A stretch of 49,471 nt of DNA, from positions 1 through 49,471 of the forward strand of contig JAGALB010000056.1 of NCBI GenBank assembly GCA_017625405.1. Reading direction: 5' to 3'. The notes under the pieces were generated by a model. It saw only the letters and a program-made list of their open reading frames with translations. It had not been told where the DNA came from and did not search any database. This document shows positions 14,547 to 22,053 of the stretch, one piece after another; within the stretch, counting starts at the first letter, position 1, and each line of letters opens with the position of its first letter. The translations under genes and the position numbers were made by a program. This stretch comes from Ruminiclostridium sp. Lineage in GTDB: Bacteria; Bacillota; Clostridia; Oscillospirales; Ruminococcaceae.

Positions 14547-17399
14547 ATGGCACAGCCTCTCAGAATGAGCGGTATGAATTCAGGTCTTGATACTGAATCC
14601 ATTATCAACGCACTTACCGCTAACAGCAAACTTAAAATTACAAAGCAGGAGCGTCAGTTGCTTAAGTATCAGGCCACACAGGACGCTTACCGTGATGTTA
14701 TTTCAAAGTTCCAGAATATCCAGAAGAAATACTTCGATATTCTCAACAAAAAGACAAACCTCAAGGGTTCTACCATGTGGAGCCAGTTTGCTTCCAAGAC
14801 AAGTGTTGACGGCGTGGAAAAGGCAATCGCAGGCCTCAGCGTTTCCACCTCCGTAAACTCCACGGCAGGAAGCTACAAGGTTAAGGTAAACAATACCGCT
14901 ACCCAGTCCAAGGTTACAGGTTCTTCCTTAAGCGGCGGCGCAAAGGTTGACCTCGCCAGCTTTGAAGAGGGTAAGGAATACGGTTTTACCATTACAGTCG
15001 GTGACGAAACCGCCAACATCACCTTTACAGGCGGTGCAGACGCTACCGAAAACAAGGAAAATATCAGAAAAGCCCTTACCGAAGTATTCGGCGAAAGCAA
15101 CAGCTCTGCTGCAAACGGCCACAATGCAGGTATGGTATATGTTGATACCAAGGGTCAGTTTGTTTCCAGAGCAGGAAAGGGTATCACCATTTCCGGCATA
15201 GGCACTATGGAAACCTCCGCAAGCCTTGATTTAAGCGATATCGAATCAGGTAACAACAGCATTTCCGTACGTGTGGGTGACGAGGTTGTAAACCTTTCCT
15301 TCCAGACTATCAAGGACGGCTATTTTGATGAGATTTTCGACGAAAACGGCGAAATAAAGACAGAAGGTCTTACCGCAGAGCAGGACGCAAAGGTAAAGCT
15401 CTATGAACAGGTAAAGGCTGACTATATCGAAAAGCAGAAGTACGAAGAATATCAGGCATGGGAAAAGACTGCATCCGATGAAGACAAGGAGCAGTTAAAG
15501 CAGACAGCTTTCCAGCAGGCTTCCGAAAAGCACCGTGCTGAATATCTTGACAAGTATCTCTCCAAGGAATATGTAAAGTATGCAGACAATCTTCCCGAGG
15601 GCGAAGAACAGCTCAATCTGGAAGACTGGAAGGCTGCAAACTACGTTGAAGGCGACGAAAGCAACGAGCTTTATGCAGGCTTCAAGGATTATTACTACGA
15701 TAAGACTGAGCTTTCCGCTGAGCAGATTGCTGAACGTGATGAAAAAATTGCGGTTTTCACAAAAGACCACAATGATGCTATGCAGAGCGAATACAACAGT
15801 GTTTATCTGAAGCAGTGCGAAGAAAACGGCACAGAGCCTTTAAGCTATGATGAATGGTATGAACAGGAAGGTCTTGGAGCTGAACTTGAAGAAGGTATTC
15901 AGAAGATAAGCGATTCCTATAAGCCTGAAGTCGGCTACGAGCTTGATTATGAAGGCTGGGGCACACTTTCCTACAATGAATACGAAGCATACAAGGAAAA
16001 CCTCGGTACAGTAAAGGACGAAGATGTTGAAGCAAGCCTTACAGCTGCCGATATTGTTGACCACTACAACGAAACAGCTCTCAACAACAGCATCGGTGCA
16101 GCCGAAACCAAGAGCGGCGTAAAGCTTTCCGTAACTGTTGAAGGCGATAACGCAACAATCACAGCTGCCGACAAGGACGGCAACGAGGTTGCAGTTTCCG
16201 TAACAAGCGCACAGGGAAGCACCAATAACTTTGGTACATCTGTTGCACAGAATTCCATTTCCCAGATTTCCAACTCTACCGTACTCTCTGACTTAGGTCT
16301 TACAGCAGACGAAAACGGCAAGTATAACTTTACAATCAACGGCGTTGATTTCTCCTTTACAGGCGATACCAATGTCAAGGAAATGATGAGAACAGTCAAC
16401 TCCTCAACAGCAGGCGTAAAGATGACCTACTCATCTCTCGACAATGCGTTTACCGTAACATCAAACGAATACGGCGTAAACAGCAGCATTGAAATCACCA
16501 ACGATTCCCAGGGTCTTATGTCCGCAATCGGTCTTATGTCCGGCTCCAAGTACACACAGGGCAGCAACCTTCAGGTTGAAATCAACGGTAAGGTTCTCGA
16601 AAGCGACGGCAACTCCATCGAAGCTGACGGAACAACATTCACCTTCGCAGGCGTTGAAGCAGGCAGTGAATTCACAATCGACGTTGAAAAGGACAATTCC
16701 GCTATTGCTGATACAATCAAGGGTTTTGTTGAAGATTACAACAAGCTTATTGAAGAAGTTTACAAGTATCTTGACGAAGAGCCTGACGAGGATTATTACT
16801 TCCTTGCTGATCAGGATAAGGAAGATCTTGCGCTTACAGAAAAGCAGGAAGAAAAGTGGGAAGAAAAGGCTAAGCTTGGTCTTTTACACAACGATAATAC
16901 AATCAGCTCCATTATGTCAAAGCTGAGAGTTGCTCTTATGGGCAGCGTTGACGCAGCCGACGGTTCAAAGCTCGGTCTTGCACAGCTCGGTATTCTTACC
17001 TCCTCCGATTATCAGGAGCACGGTAAGCTTGAAATCGACGAGGATAAGCTCAACGCGGCTATCGACACCTACGGTGCAGATATATCCCGTCTGTTCAGCG
17101 ACAAGGATAACGGCATAATGACAAAGTTTGACGCAGCTCTTGAAAGTGCAGTCGGCACAACCGGCGACAGAGGCACGCTCATCAACAAGGCAGGCTTAAA
17201 GACCGGCTCGAGCGCTACCGATAACGATATCTACGACCAGATGAAGCGTATCACTCAGAAGATTTCCACTCTTGAAGAAAGATACGAAAACGAACAGAAC
17301 AGACTCTGGAAGAAATACTCCGCTATGGAAAGTATGCTTGCTAACCTCAATAGTCAGCAGTCATCCTTCTCCTCTTATTTCGGCGGAGGAATGATGTAA
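14547..17399 (+). CDS. fliD: FliD, filament cap protein, unusually long
   Basis: AQPLRMSGMNSGLDTESIIN at the start is the FliD signature; the C-terminal coiled region (LEERYENEQNRLWKKYSAME) closes the family match. The ATG at 14547 is preferred over TTG at 14541. At 950 residues it is far longer than typical FliD (about 450-650). Residues about 133-215 carry the same [DE]EGKxYxF...ITFTGG module as the FlgL repeats. Residues about 260-495 form an insertion extremely rich in Glu, Lys, Asp, Tyr and Gln (for example YIEKQKYEEYQAWEKTASDE), predicted helical, which seems to split a second copy of the module. Residues about 590-650 match the flagellin-hook IN motif. FliD folds new flagellin at the filament tip; the insertion would lie on its outside. 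Confidence 0.93.
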   Translation: MAQPLRMSGMNSGLDTESIINALTANSKLKITKQERQLLKYQATQDAYRDVISKFQNIQKKYFDILNKKTNLKGSTMWSQFASKTSVDGVEKAIAGLSVSTSVNSTAGSYKVKVNNTATQSKVTGSSLSGGAKVDLASFEEGKEYGFTITVGDETANITFTGGADATENKENIRKALTEVFGESNSSAANGHNAGMVYVDTKGQFVSRAGKGITISGIGTMETSASLDLSDIESGNNSISVRVGDEVVNLSFQTIKDGYFDEIFDENGEIKTEGLTAEQDAKVKLYEQVKADYIEKQKYEEYQAWEKTASDEDKEQLKQTAFQQASEKHRAEYLDKYLSKEYVKYADNLPEGEEQLNLEDWKAANYVEGDESNELYAGFKDYYYDKTELSAEQIAERDEKIAVFTKDHNDAMQSEYNSVYLKQCEENGTEPLSYDEWYEQEGLGAELEEGIQKISDSYKPEVGYELDYEGWGTLSYNEYEAYKENLGTVKDEDVEASLTAADIVDHYNETALNNSIGAAETKSGVKLSVTVEGDNATITAADKDGNEVAVSVTSAQGSTNNFGTSVAQNSISQISNSTVLSDLGLTADENGKYNFTINGVDFSFTGDTNVKEMMRTVNSSTAGVKMTYSSLDNAFTVTSNEYGVNSSIEITNDSQGLMSAIGLMSGSKYTQGSNLQVEINGKVLESDGNSIEADGTTFTFAGVEAGSEFTIDVEKDNSAIADTIKGFVEDYNKLIEEVYKYLDEEPDEDYYFLADQDKEDLALTEKQEEKWEEKAKLGLLHNDNTISSIMSKLRVALMGSVDAADGSKLGLAQLGILTSSDYQEHGKLEIDEDKLNAAIDTYGADISRLFSDKDNGIMTKFDAALESAVGTTGDRGTLINKAGLKTGSSATDNDIYDQMKRITQKISTLEERYENEQNRLWKKYSAMESMLANLNSQQSSFSSYFGGGMM

Positions 17400-17422
17400 A
17401 GGCAAAGAGAGGATAACCCGTT

Positions 17423-17800
17423 ATGAACAATGCTTATTCAGCTTATAAAAAGCAGTCTATTTCTACGCTTACACCTATGGAAATTGTTGTGAAGCTTTAT
17501 GATGAAGCAGAAAAGCAGATAAACATTGCAATTGTTTCAATTGAAAAAAAGGACTATGCAACCGCTAATAAGTGCCTTCAGAAATCTCAGGATATCGTGA
17601 ACGCCCTTCGCTCCGTACTGGATATGAGCATTCCGATTTCTACCCAGCTTGACGCTCTTTATGATTTCTTCAACAGACAGCTTATTTCGGCAAACGTAAA
17701 AAAGGATACCGAGATTTTAAAGGAGCTTCTCCCTATGCTCGCAGAGCTTAAAGACGCTTTTGCGCAGATTGCGGCGATGCCCAGAAGTCAGGTAGGCTGA
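17423..17800 (+). CDS. fliS: FliS, flagellin export chaperone
   Basis: 125 residues, the usual length. The N-terminus YSAYKKQSISTLTPMEIVVK and LYDEAEKQINIAI are the FliS signature that wraps the flagellin C-terminus and keeps it soluble before export. It follows fliD by 23 bases, and GAGAGGA precedes the ATG. It is the last classical gene of the operon. Confidence 0.95.
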   Translation: MNNAYSAYKKQSISTLTPMEIVVKLYDEAEKQINIAIVSIEKKDYATANKCLQKSQDIVNALRSVLDMSIPISTQLDALYDFFNRQLISANVKKDTEILKELLPMLAELKDAFAQIAAMPRSQVG

Positions 17801-17840
17801 GCGATGTAACAGACGGCTCAGGTCCCGTTATGCAGCTATA

Positions 17841-17872
17841 TTCCGCCGTGCGGCACACGCCGCACGGCGGAA
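17841..17872. other. 14-bp perfect GC-rich hairpin after fliS
   Basis: TTCCGCCGTGCGGC (17841-17854) and its exact complement (17859-17872) flank an ACAC loop. There is no T-run, so it is unlikely to be a simple terminator. It lies between fliS and the next operon gene, and its GC content stands out. It could stabilise the 3' end of the upstream mRNA or mark a processing site. Confidence 0.6.
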
Positions 17873-17900
17873 TGTTGGTATTTGAAAGGAACGGTTTTTT

Positions 17901-18389
17901 ATGACAGAGCAGGTAAAAAATGAGATAATAGCAAAAATCGGCGAGGCTGAAAGTATAATCGGCGAGTATATGGCGAAGACTAATGAAATACTGACCACCG
18001 ATATTGACGAAACTCTTGAAGATATAATTGACGCAAGAAGCGAGCTTATCAGCAGGCTGGATCGGATAGTATGCGAAATTGATGAAATCGCTACAAGATC
18101 CTGCGACGAAACAGAGAAAATGTATATTGAAAACTCTCTTCGCAACAAGCATCTTCCCCTGGGACTTACAACAGAGATAAAGGAAGTGCGCCGTGCGGCA
18201 GTAAAAATGCATTCTCTCTTCACCGAGGCGGTGGAAAAGGACAGACAGGCAGAAAAAAGAGTCGGCGCAAGAGTCGAGGAACTGAGACTGAGCCTTGAAA
18301 ATCTGCGTGAGGATAAAAAAAGAATTGATTTTTATGCCCACAATAAAATAGGAGTAAATAAAGGCGGTTCTTTCAACGAAAAGTTGTAA
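17901..18389 (+). CDS. Helical protein in the fliT position, possible flagellar chaperone
   Basis: 162 residues, almost entirely helical and charged, with long coiled-coil stretches (about 1-60 and 100-145). GAAAGGA (17884-17890) precedes the ATG. It sits after fliS, where fliT lies in many Bacillota. Its C-terminus (GVNKGGSFNEKL) resembles the C-terminal tail of the FlgN-like protein of this operon (NTSGGFFGEV), which suggests a FlgN/FliT-type export chaperone. No enzymatic motif, signal peptide or membrane span is seen. The assignment rests on position and general character only. Confidence 0.6.
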   Translation: MTEQVKNEIIAKIGEAESIIGEYMAKTNEILTTDIDETLEDIIDARSELISRLDRIVCEIDEIATRSCDETEKMYIENSLRNKHLPLGLTTEIKEVRRAAVKMHSLFTEAVEKDRQAEKRVGARVEELRLSLENLREDKKRIDFYAHNKIGVNKGGSFNEKL

Positions 18390-18410
18390 TTCCGCTGAAA
18401 ATGATGTATA

Positions 18411-19208
18411 ATGTATATTGACAGCCATATTCATGCCTTTGCAGACTCAATTGCTGAAAGGGCAGTAAAGAAATTGGAAGAAACGGCAAACATCAAAGCA
18501 TACACCGACGGTACAATCAGAGGTGCACAGGCTTTGCTGGAAAAGACAGGTGTTGATTACGGCGTGCTGCTGCCAGTGGCTACAAAGCCTACCCAGCAGA
18601 CAACCATAAACAACTGGGCAAAGGAAGAGTACAAGGGAAGATTCATTTCCTTCGGTACTGTCCATCCCCGTGCCGAAGACGCATGCGACGAGCTGGACAG
18701 AATAAAAAGCCTGGGACTCAGAGGCGTGAAGCTTCATAACGATTATCAGGGCGTGTTCATTTTTGAAGAATGCTGCAAGCCCGTTTATAAACGCTGTGAG
18801 GAGCTTGGACTGCCCGTAGTTTTCCATATGGGCTATGACCCTGTTTCGCCCCGTGTTCATCGCGCCATGCCCTATGACCTGCTTGAGCTTCACGAAAATT
18901 ATCCCAAGCTTAAAATCATCGGCGCACATATGGGCGGTGAAGAAGCGTGGGAGTCTGTTTATCATTATGTTGCAGGTGTCAGGAATATATGGCTCGATAC
19001 CGCCTTTACTGCGGGAATAATCGACGAAAAGCTCTTTTGCGGAATTGTAAAGAAGCACGGTGCTGACCGTGTGCTTTTCGGCAGTGACCTGCCATGGAGC
19101 AGCCCTGACAGAGAAATTGCCATGATTGACAGGCTGCCTGTAAGCAGTGAAGAAAAGGAAAAAATTTACTGGAAAAACATTGCGGAGCTGCTTCAGCTTT
19201 CGCTTTGA
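18411..19208 (+). CDS. Amidohydrolase-2 family metal-dependent hydrolase
   Basis: 265 residues forming a TIM-barrel hydrolase of the amidohydrolase-related type. Metal ligands are visible in order: the HxH of YIDSHIHAF at the start, VVFHMG (about residue 142), IIGAHMGG (about 174) and FGSDLPW (about 223), whose Asp completes the site. These fit decarboxylases and hydrolases of small carboxylic or lactone substrates; the substrate is unknown. The start has no convincing ribosome-binding site, and a TATAAT at 18407-18412 overlaps the ATG. No in-frame alternative start exists upstream before a stop. It is either translated by read-through from the flagellar operon or by an unusual short leader. 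Confidence 0.8.
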   Translation: MYIDSHIHAFADSIAERAVKKLEETANIKAYTDGTIRGAQALLEKTGVDYGVLLPVATKPTQQTTINNWAKEEYKGRFISFGTVHPRAEDACDELDRIKSLGLRGVKLHNDYQGVFIFEECCKPVYKRCEELGLPVVFHMGYDPVSPRVHRAMPYDLLELHENYPKLKIIGAHMGGEEAWESVYHYVAGVRNIWLDTAFTAGIIDEKLFCGIVKKHGADRVLFGSDLPWSSPDREIAMIDRLPVSSEEKEKIYWKNIAELLQLSL

Positions 19209-19237
19209 TAAAACAAGAAAGGGAAAGGAACAAAAAT

Positions 19238-21226
19238 ATGTTTTGTAAGAAATGCGGAAAGGAACTTTCCGAAACAGCGAATTTTTGCCCCCAGTGCGGC
19301 AGTACAACAGAGGTTACCGAAGAGGCAAAGGAAGCAGTTGAGGCAGTTGAAGAAGTAACTGCGGAGGCTAAAGAAGAAGCGGCAGCTGTACAGGCAGAGG
19401 AAACACCTGCTGTAACAATTGCTGAAATGGAAAGCGAGGCTGTAAAGACAGCGGTAGCTGTTGAGGAAAGACCTGCAGAACAGCCTGAAGAAAAAGCAGA
19501 AGCTCCCGTACAGCAGGAAGCAACCACAGAAAATATATCTCTAGGTGTATATTCAGAGGAAACTGAAAAGCCTGCTAAAAAGAGTAAGACGGGCGTTATA
19601 ATCGGCGCTTCTGCTGCTGTTGCTGTGGCAGGTGCTGCGGCTGTGGGATATTTCTGCTTCAGCAATGAAATAATGCATCTCTTTATGGGCGATGCAGGCT
19701 TTGCGGGAATGGTTGAAAGCAATTCCATGGATTACATAAGCGGCGGAAATCTGGATACAGATGAATTGGATACAGCTCTTGCGGATTATGCCGAAACAAT
19801 TTTTTACGGCGATGAAATGGAAGAAGCTGAGCTTTCAAAGACCGTGCTTGATGAAATGTTTGCTGTAAGCGGCAACAGCTCGGTTACCATCACCACCAAG
19901 GTTGACCCCGGTATGATTCTTGCTCTGGCTGATACAGACGGTCTTTTTGACCTTTTCAATCTGGAATTCGGCATGGAAGCTGTACAGGGCGATGACTGCA
20001 ACAGATTTTCCTATGCGCTTATTGAAAACGGTGAGCGTACTATCGGCGCAGACCTCTTTATAAATGACGAAGATATAGCTATGCTTCTCCCTGAGCTTAC
20101 AGGTCAGACCTTTATAGTTGAAGCCGAAAAGGACGAAAGCGAAGAAGCTCCCAAGGAAAAGCAGGAATTCTCCGAAGCGGAAATGAAGCGCATCAGAGAA
20201 AAGCTTGTTGACATTTACAACAGCAATCTTAAGAATGCGGGAATTGAATACGTAAAGGGCGGTACAGAGCTGGTAGTTTCCGGTGCTCCCGTTGACAGCG
20301 AAAGAGTAATTGTAAAGTTTTCCGCTGAAAACCTCAACGCTATGCTCAAAGAAATGGGCGATTTCCTCAGAAACGATGAATATCTGAGAAATTATTACGT
20401 TACAGCAACAGAAGAAGAAATTACCGAATACGAAAAGTCTTTTGATGAAGCGGAATACGACGGTACAGCAAGCCTTACAATTGAAACCTACATAACAGAC
20501 CATGCAAAGGTAACAGGTAAGAAGATTATTCTCACCGAAACCGATCCCGAAACATCCGAAACCTTTGATTTCAATTTTGAAACAACTCTCGGAAACTGTG
20601 ATTTCTACATCGGTGATGAAGACCTGTCCATTACCCTTACTCAGAGAAAGACTGACGAAACAAGCGGAATCATGGAGCTTACCGTTGACGGCGAGGAACT
20701 GGGCGCTCCCCTTGTTCTTGAAGTAAGCTACACCGACGCAGGTGTTGCCGAATACTGCGGACAGCCCGTAAACACAGGCACATACCTTTTAAAGGTTTCC
20801 GAAAAGGATGAATTCTTTGACTATATTGCAAAGGAATCCCAGAATGACGAAGTCTATGACTCCGACATGATGATGGTGGAAGAGGTTGACCCCACTTCTG
20901 ATATGGATACAGCTGCAATATTAGGTATGCTTAAGGATATGGAAATCGAAACCAGCGTAAAGTGTGACGGAAACAGCGTTTCCTCTTCCTTCTCAATGAA
21001 CATACCGCTGTTCTTTGAAATCTCCTTTACAGCCGATGTGAAGCCTCTTGAAAACGCAGAAAAGCCCGTTATGCCCGATTGTTCAGACGCAATTGTCATG
21101 AATGAGGATTTTGAGGCGGAGGATTACCCCGAACTCAGCAAGGAAGTCGGCGAAAAGTTCCTTATTGTGGCTGAAAAGAGCGAATTTATCGGAAAGATAA
21201 TGGAACTTGCAGGTATTGAATTTTAA
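19238..21226 (+). CDS. Zinc-ribbon, single-span membrane protein with large outer domain
   Basis: The ATG at 19238 follows GGAAAGGA (19222-19229). The 662-residue product begins with a zinc ribbon, FCKKCGKELSETANFCPQCG, then an acidic Ala/Glu/Val-rich linker (about 25-115), a transmembrane helix (VIIGASAAVAVAGAAAVGYF) and about 500 extracytoplasmic residues. The outer part is acidic, rich in strands and Thr, and contains no catalytic motif I recognise. Proteins with an N-terminal zinc ribbon, one span and a large outer domain are common in clostridia and usually unassigned. It is 29 bases downstream of the amidohydrolase gene and may be co-transcribed with it. A role in envelope sensing or adhesion is possible but not shown. 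Confidence 0.75.
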   Translation: MFCKKCGKELSETANFCPQCGSTTEVTEEAKEAVEAVEEVTAEAKEEAAAVQAEETPAVTIAEMESEAVKTAVAVEERPAEQPEEKAEAPVQQEATTENISLGVYSEETEKPAKKSKTGVIIGASAAVAVAGAAAVGYFCFSNEIMHLFMGDAGFAGMVESNSMDYISGGNLDTDELDTALADYAETIFYGDEMEEAELSKTVLDEMFAVSGNSSVTITTKVDPGMILALADTDGLFDLFNLEFGMEAVQGDDCNRFSYALIENGERTIGADLFINDEDIAMLLPELTGQTFIVEAEKDESEEAPKEKQEFSEAEMKRIREKLVDIYNSNLKNAGIEYVKGGTELVVSGAPVDSERVIVKFSAENLNAMLKEMGDFLRNDEYLRNYYVTATEEEITEYEKSFDEAEYDGTASLTIETYITDHAKVTGKKIILTETDPETSETFDFNFETTLGNCDFYIGDEDLSITLTQRKTDETSGIMELTVDGEELGAPLVLEVSYTDAGVAEYCGQPVNTGTYLLKVSEKDEFFDYIAKESQNDEVYDSDMMMVEEVDPTSDMDTAAILGMLKDMEIETSVKCDGNSVSSSFSMNIPLFFEISFTADVKPLENAEKPVMPDCSDAIVMNEDFEAEDYPELSKEVGEKFLIVAEKSEFIGKIMELAGIEF

Positions 21227-21232
21227 AATTAT

Positions 21233-21257
21233 GAAGCTCCTTCTTGCAGGGAGCTTC
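21233..21257 (+). terminator. Hairpin, probable weak terminator after the zinc-ribbon gene
   Basis: GAAGCTCC (21233-21240) pairs with GGAGCTTC (21250-21257) around a nine-base loop, followed by ACCTTTATT. The T-tract is weak, so read-through into trmO is plausible. Confidence 0.6.
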
Positions 21258-21277
21258 ACCTTTATTAAGGGAGTATT

Positions 21278-21958
21278 ATGAAAATTATAGCATACATCGA
21301 AAACGACTTTACCGAGAAATTCGGCATACCCAGACAAAGCGGACTTTCTCCCATTGTGTCACGTATCGTTTTTAAAAAGGAATACCGTGTCAAGGAAGCG
21401 TTCAGGGGACTTTCGGGATATTCGCACCTGTGGCTTATCTGGAAATTTTCCAAGGCGGAGCGTACGGACTGGTCGCCCACAGTAAGACCGCCAAGGCTGG
21501 GCGGAAATACCCGTATGGGCGTGTTTGCCACACGTTCGCCCTTTCGCCCGAATCCTGTGGGACTGTCCTCGGTAAAGCTGCTGAAAGTTGACCTGGACAG
21601 CCACGACGGTCCTGTTTTATACGTTGAGGGTGCGGACCTCATGAACAGGACGCCCATATATGATATAAAACCTTATCTTGCCTATACCGACGCTCACCCC
21701 GAGGCGGTTGACGGGTTTGCCCTCACCAGAAAAGAAGGAATTCTCACAGTGGATTTCCCCGAAGAGCTGAGGGATATGTCAAAGGAAAGATTTGAAACCC
21801 TTATGAGCATACTTTCCCAGGACCCCAGACCCCAGTATCAGGATGAGCCTGAAAGAGTGTATAATATGGCATTCGGAGGTTATGACATAAGCTTTACGGT
21901 TTCAGGCAACACTCTCAAAGTCTGCGGAGTTGTCAAAATTGTTGACAAAAAGCATTAA
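21278..21958 (+). CDS. trmO: TrmO-like tRNA t6A37 N6-methyltransferase
   Basis: 226 residues. The signature blocks of the TrmO/YaeB/VirR family are intact: GLSGYSHLWLIWKF, the SAM-binding PRLGGNTRMGVFATRSPFRP with following NPVGLSSVKL, and PIYDIKPYLAYTD. In E. coli TrmO methylates N6 of threonylcarbamoyladenosine at position 37 of tRNA-Thr, using SAM. The neighbour is thrS, which charges tRNA-Thr, so the two genes act on the same tRNA. The thrS promoter lies inside the end of this gene, so the two can be expressed separately. Confidence 0.88.
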   Translation: MKIIAYIENDFTEKFGIPRQSGLSPIVSRIVFKKEYRVKEAFRGLSGYSHLWLIWKFSKAERTDWSPTVRPPRLGGNTRMGVFATRSPFRPNPVGLSSVKLLKVDLDSHDGPVLYVEGADLMNRTPIYDIKPYLAYTDAHPEAVDGFALTRKEGILTVDFPEELRDMSKERFETLMSILSQDPRPQYQDEPERVYNMAFGGYDISFTVSGNTLKVCGVVKIVDKKH

Positions 21959-21970
21959 AAGTGCTACAAT
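21942..21970 (+). promoter_or_regulatory. Consensus sigma-A promoter of thrS inside trmO
   Basis: TTGACA (21942-21947, perfect) and TACAAT (21965-21970) are 17 bp apart. The -35 lies within the last codons of trmO. The transcript would start near 21977. Confidence 0.85.
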
Positions 21971-21973
21971 GTA

Positions 21974-22028
21974 TTTTATGGTCGGGAGTCTGTTTTGTTT
22001 TCAGGCTTTTAAGAACACGGCCATAAAA
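21974..22028 (+). promoter_or_regulatory. Stem-loop leader of thrS
   Basis: TTTTATGGTC (21974-21983) pairs with GGCCATAAAA (22019-22028) over ten positions (one G-U), enclosing 35 nt at the very start of the predicted transcript. The leader is only about 77 nt, too short for a T-box, and no T-box sequence is seen. It might protect the 5' end or bind ThrRS, as in enterobacterial thrS autoregulation; that is speculation. Confidence 0.4.
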
Positions 22029-22053
22029 ATAAACCGAAAGGATGGTATGATTT

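Noticed and set aside
18447-19307. Minus-strand open frame across the amidohydrolase gene
   Set aside because: Antisense to a gene with clear metal-binding motifs; the translation has no family features.
21971-22053. T-box riboswitch in the thrS leader
   Set aside because: Leader is about 77 nt and lacks the T-box sequence and specifier loop; only a simple stem is present.
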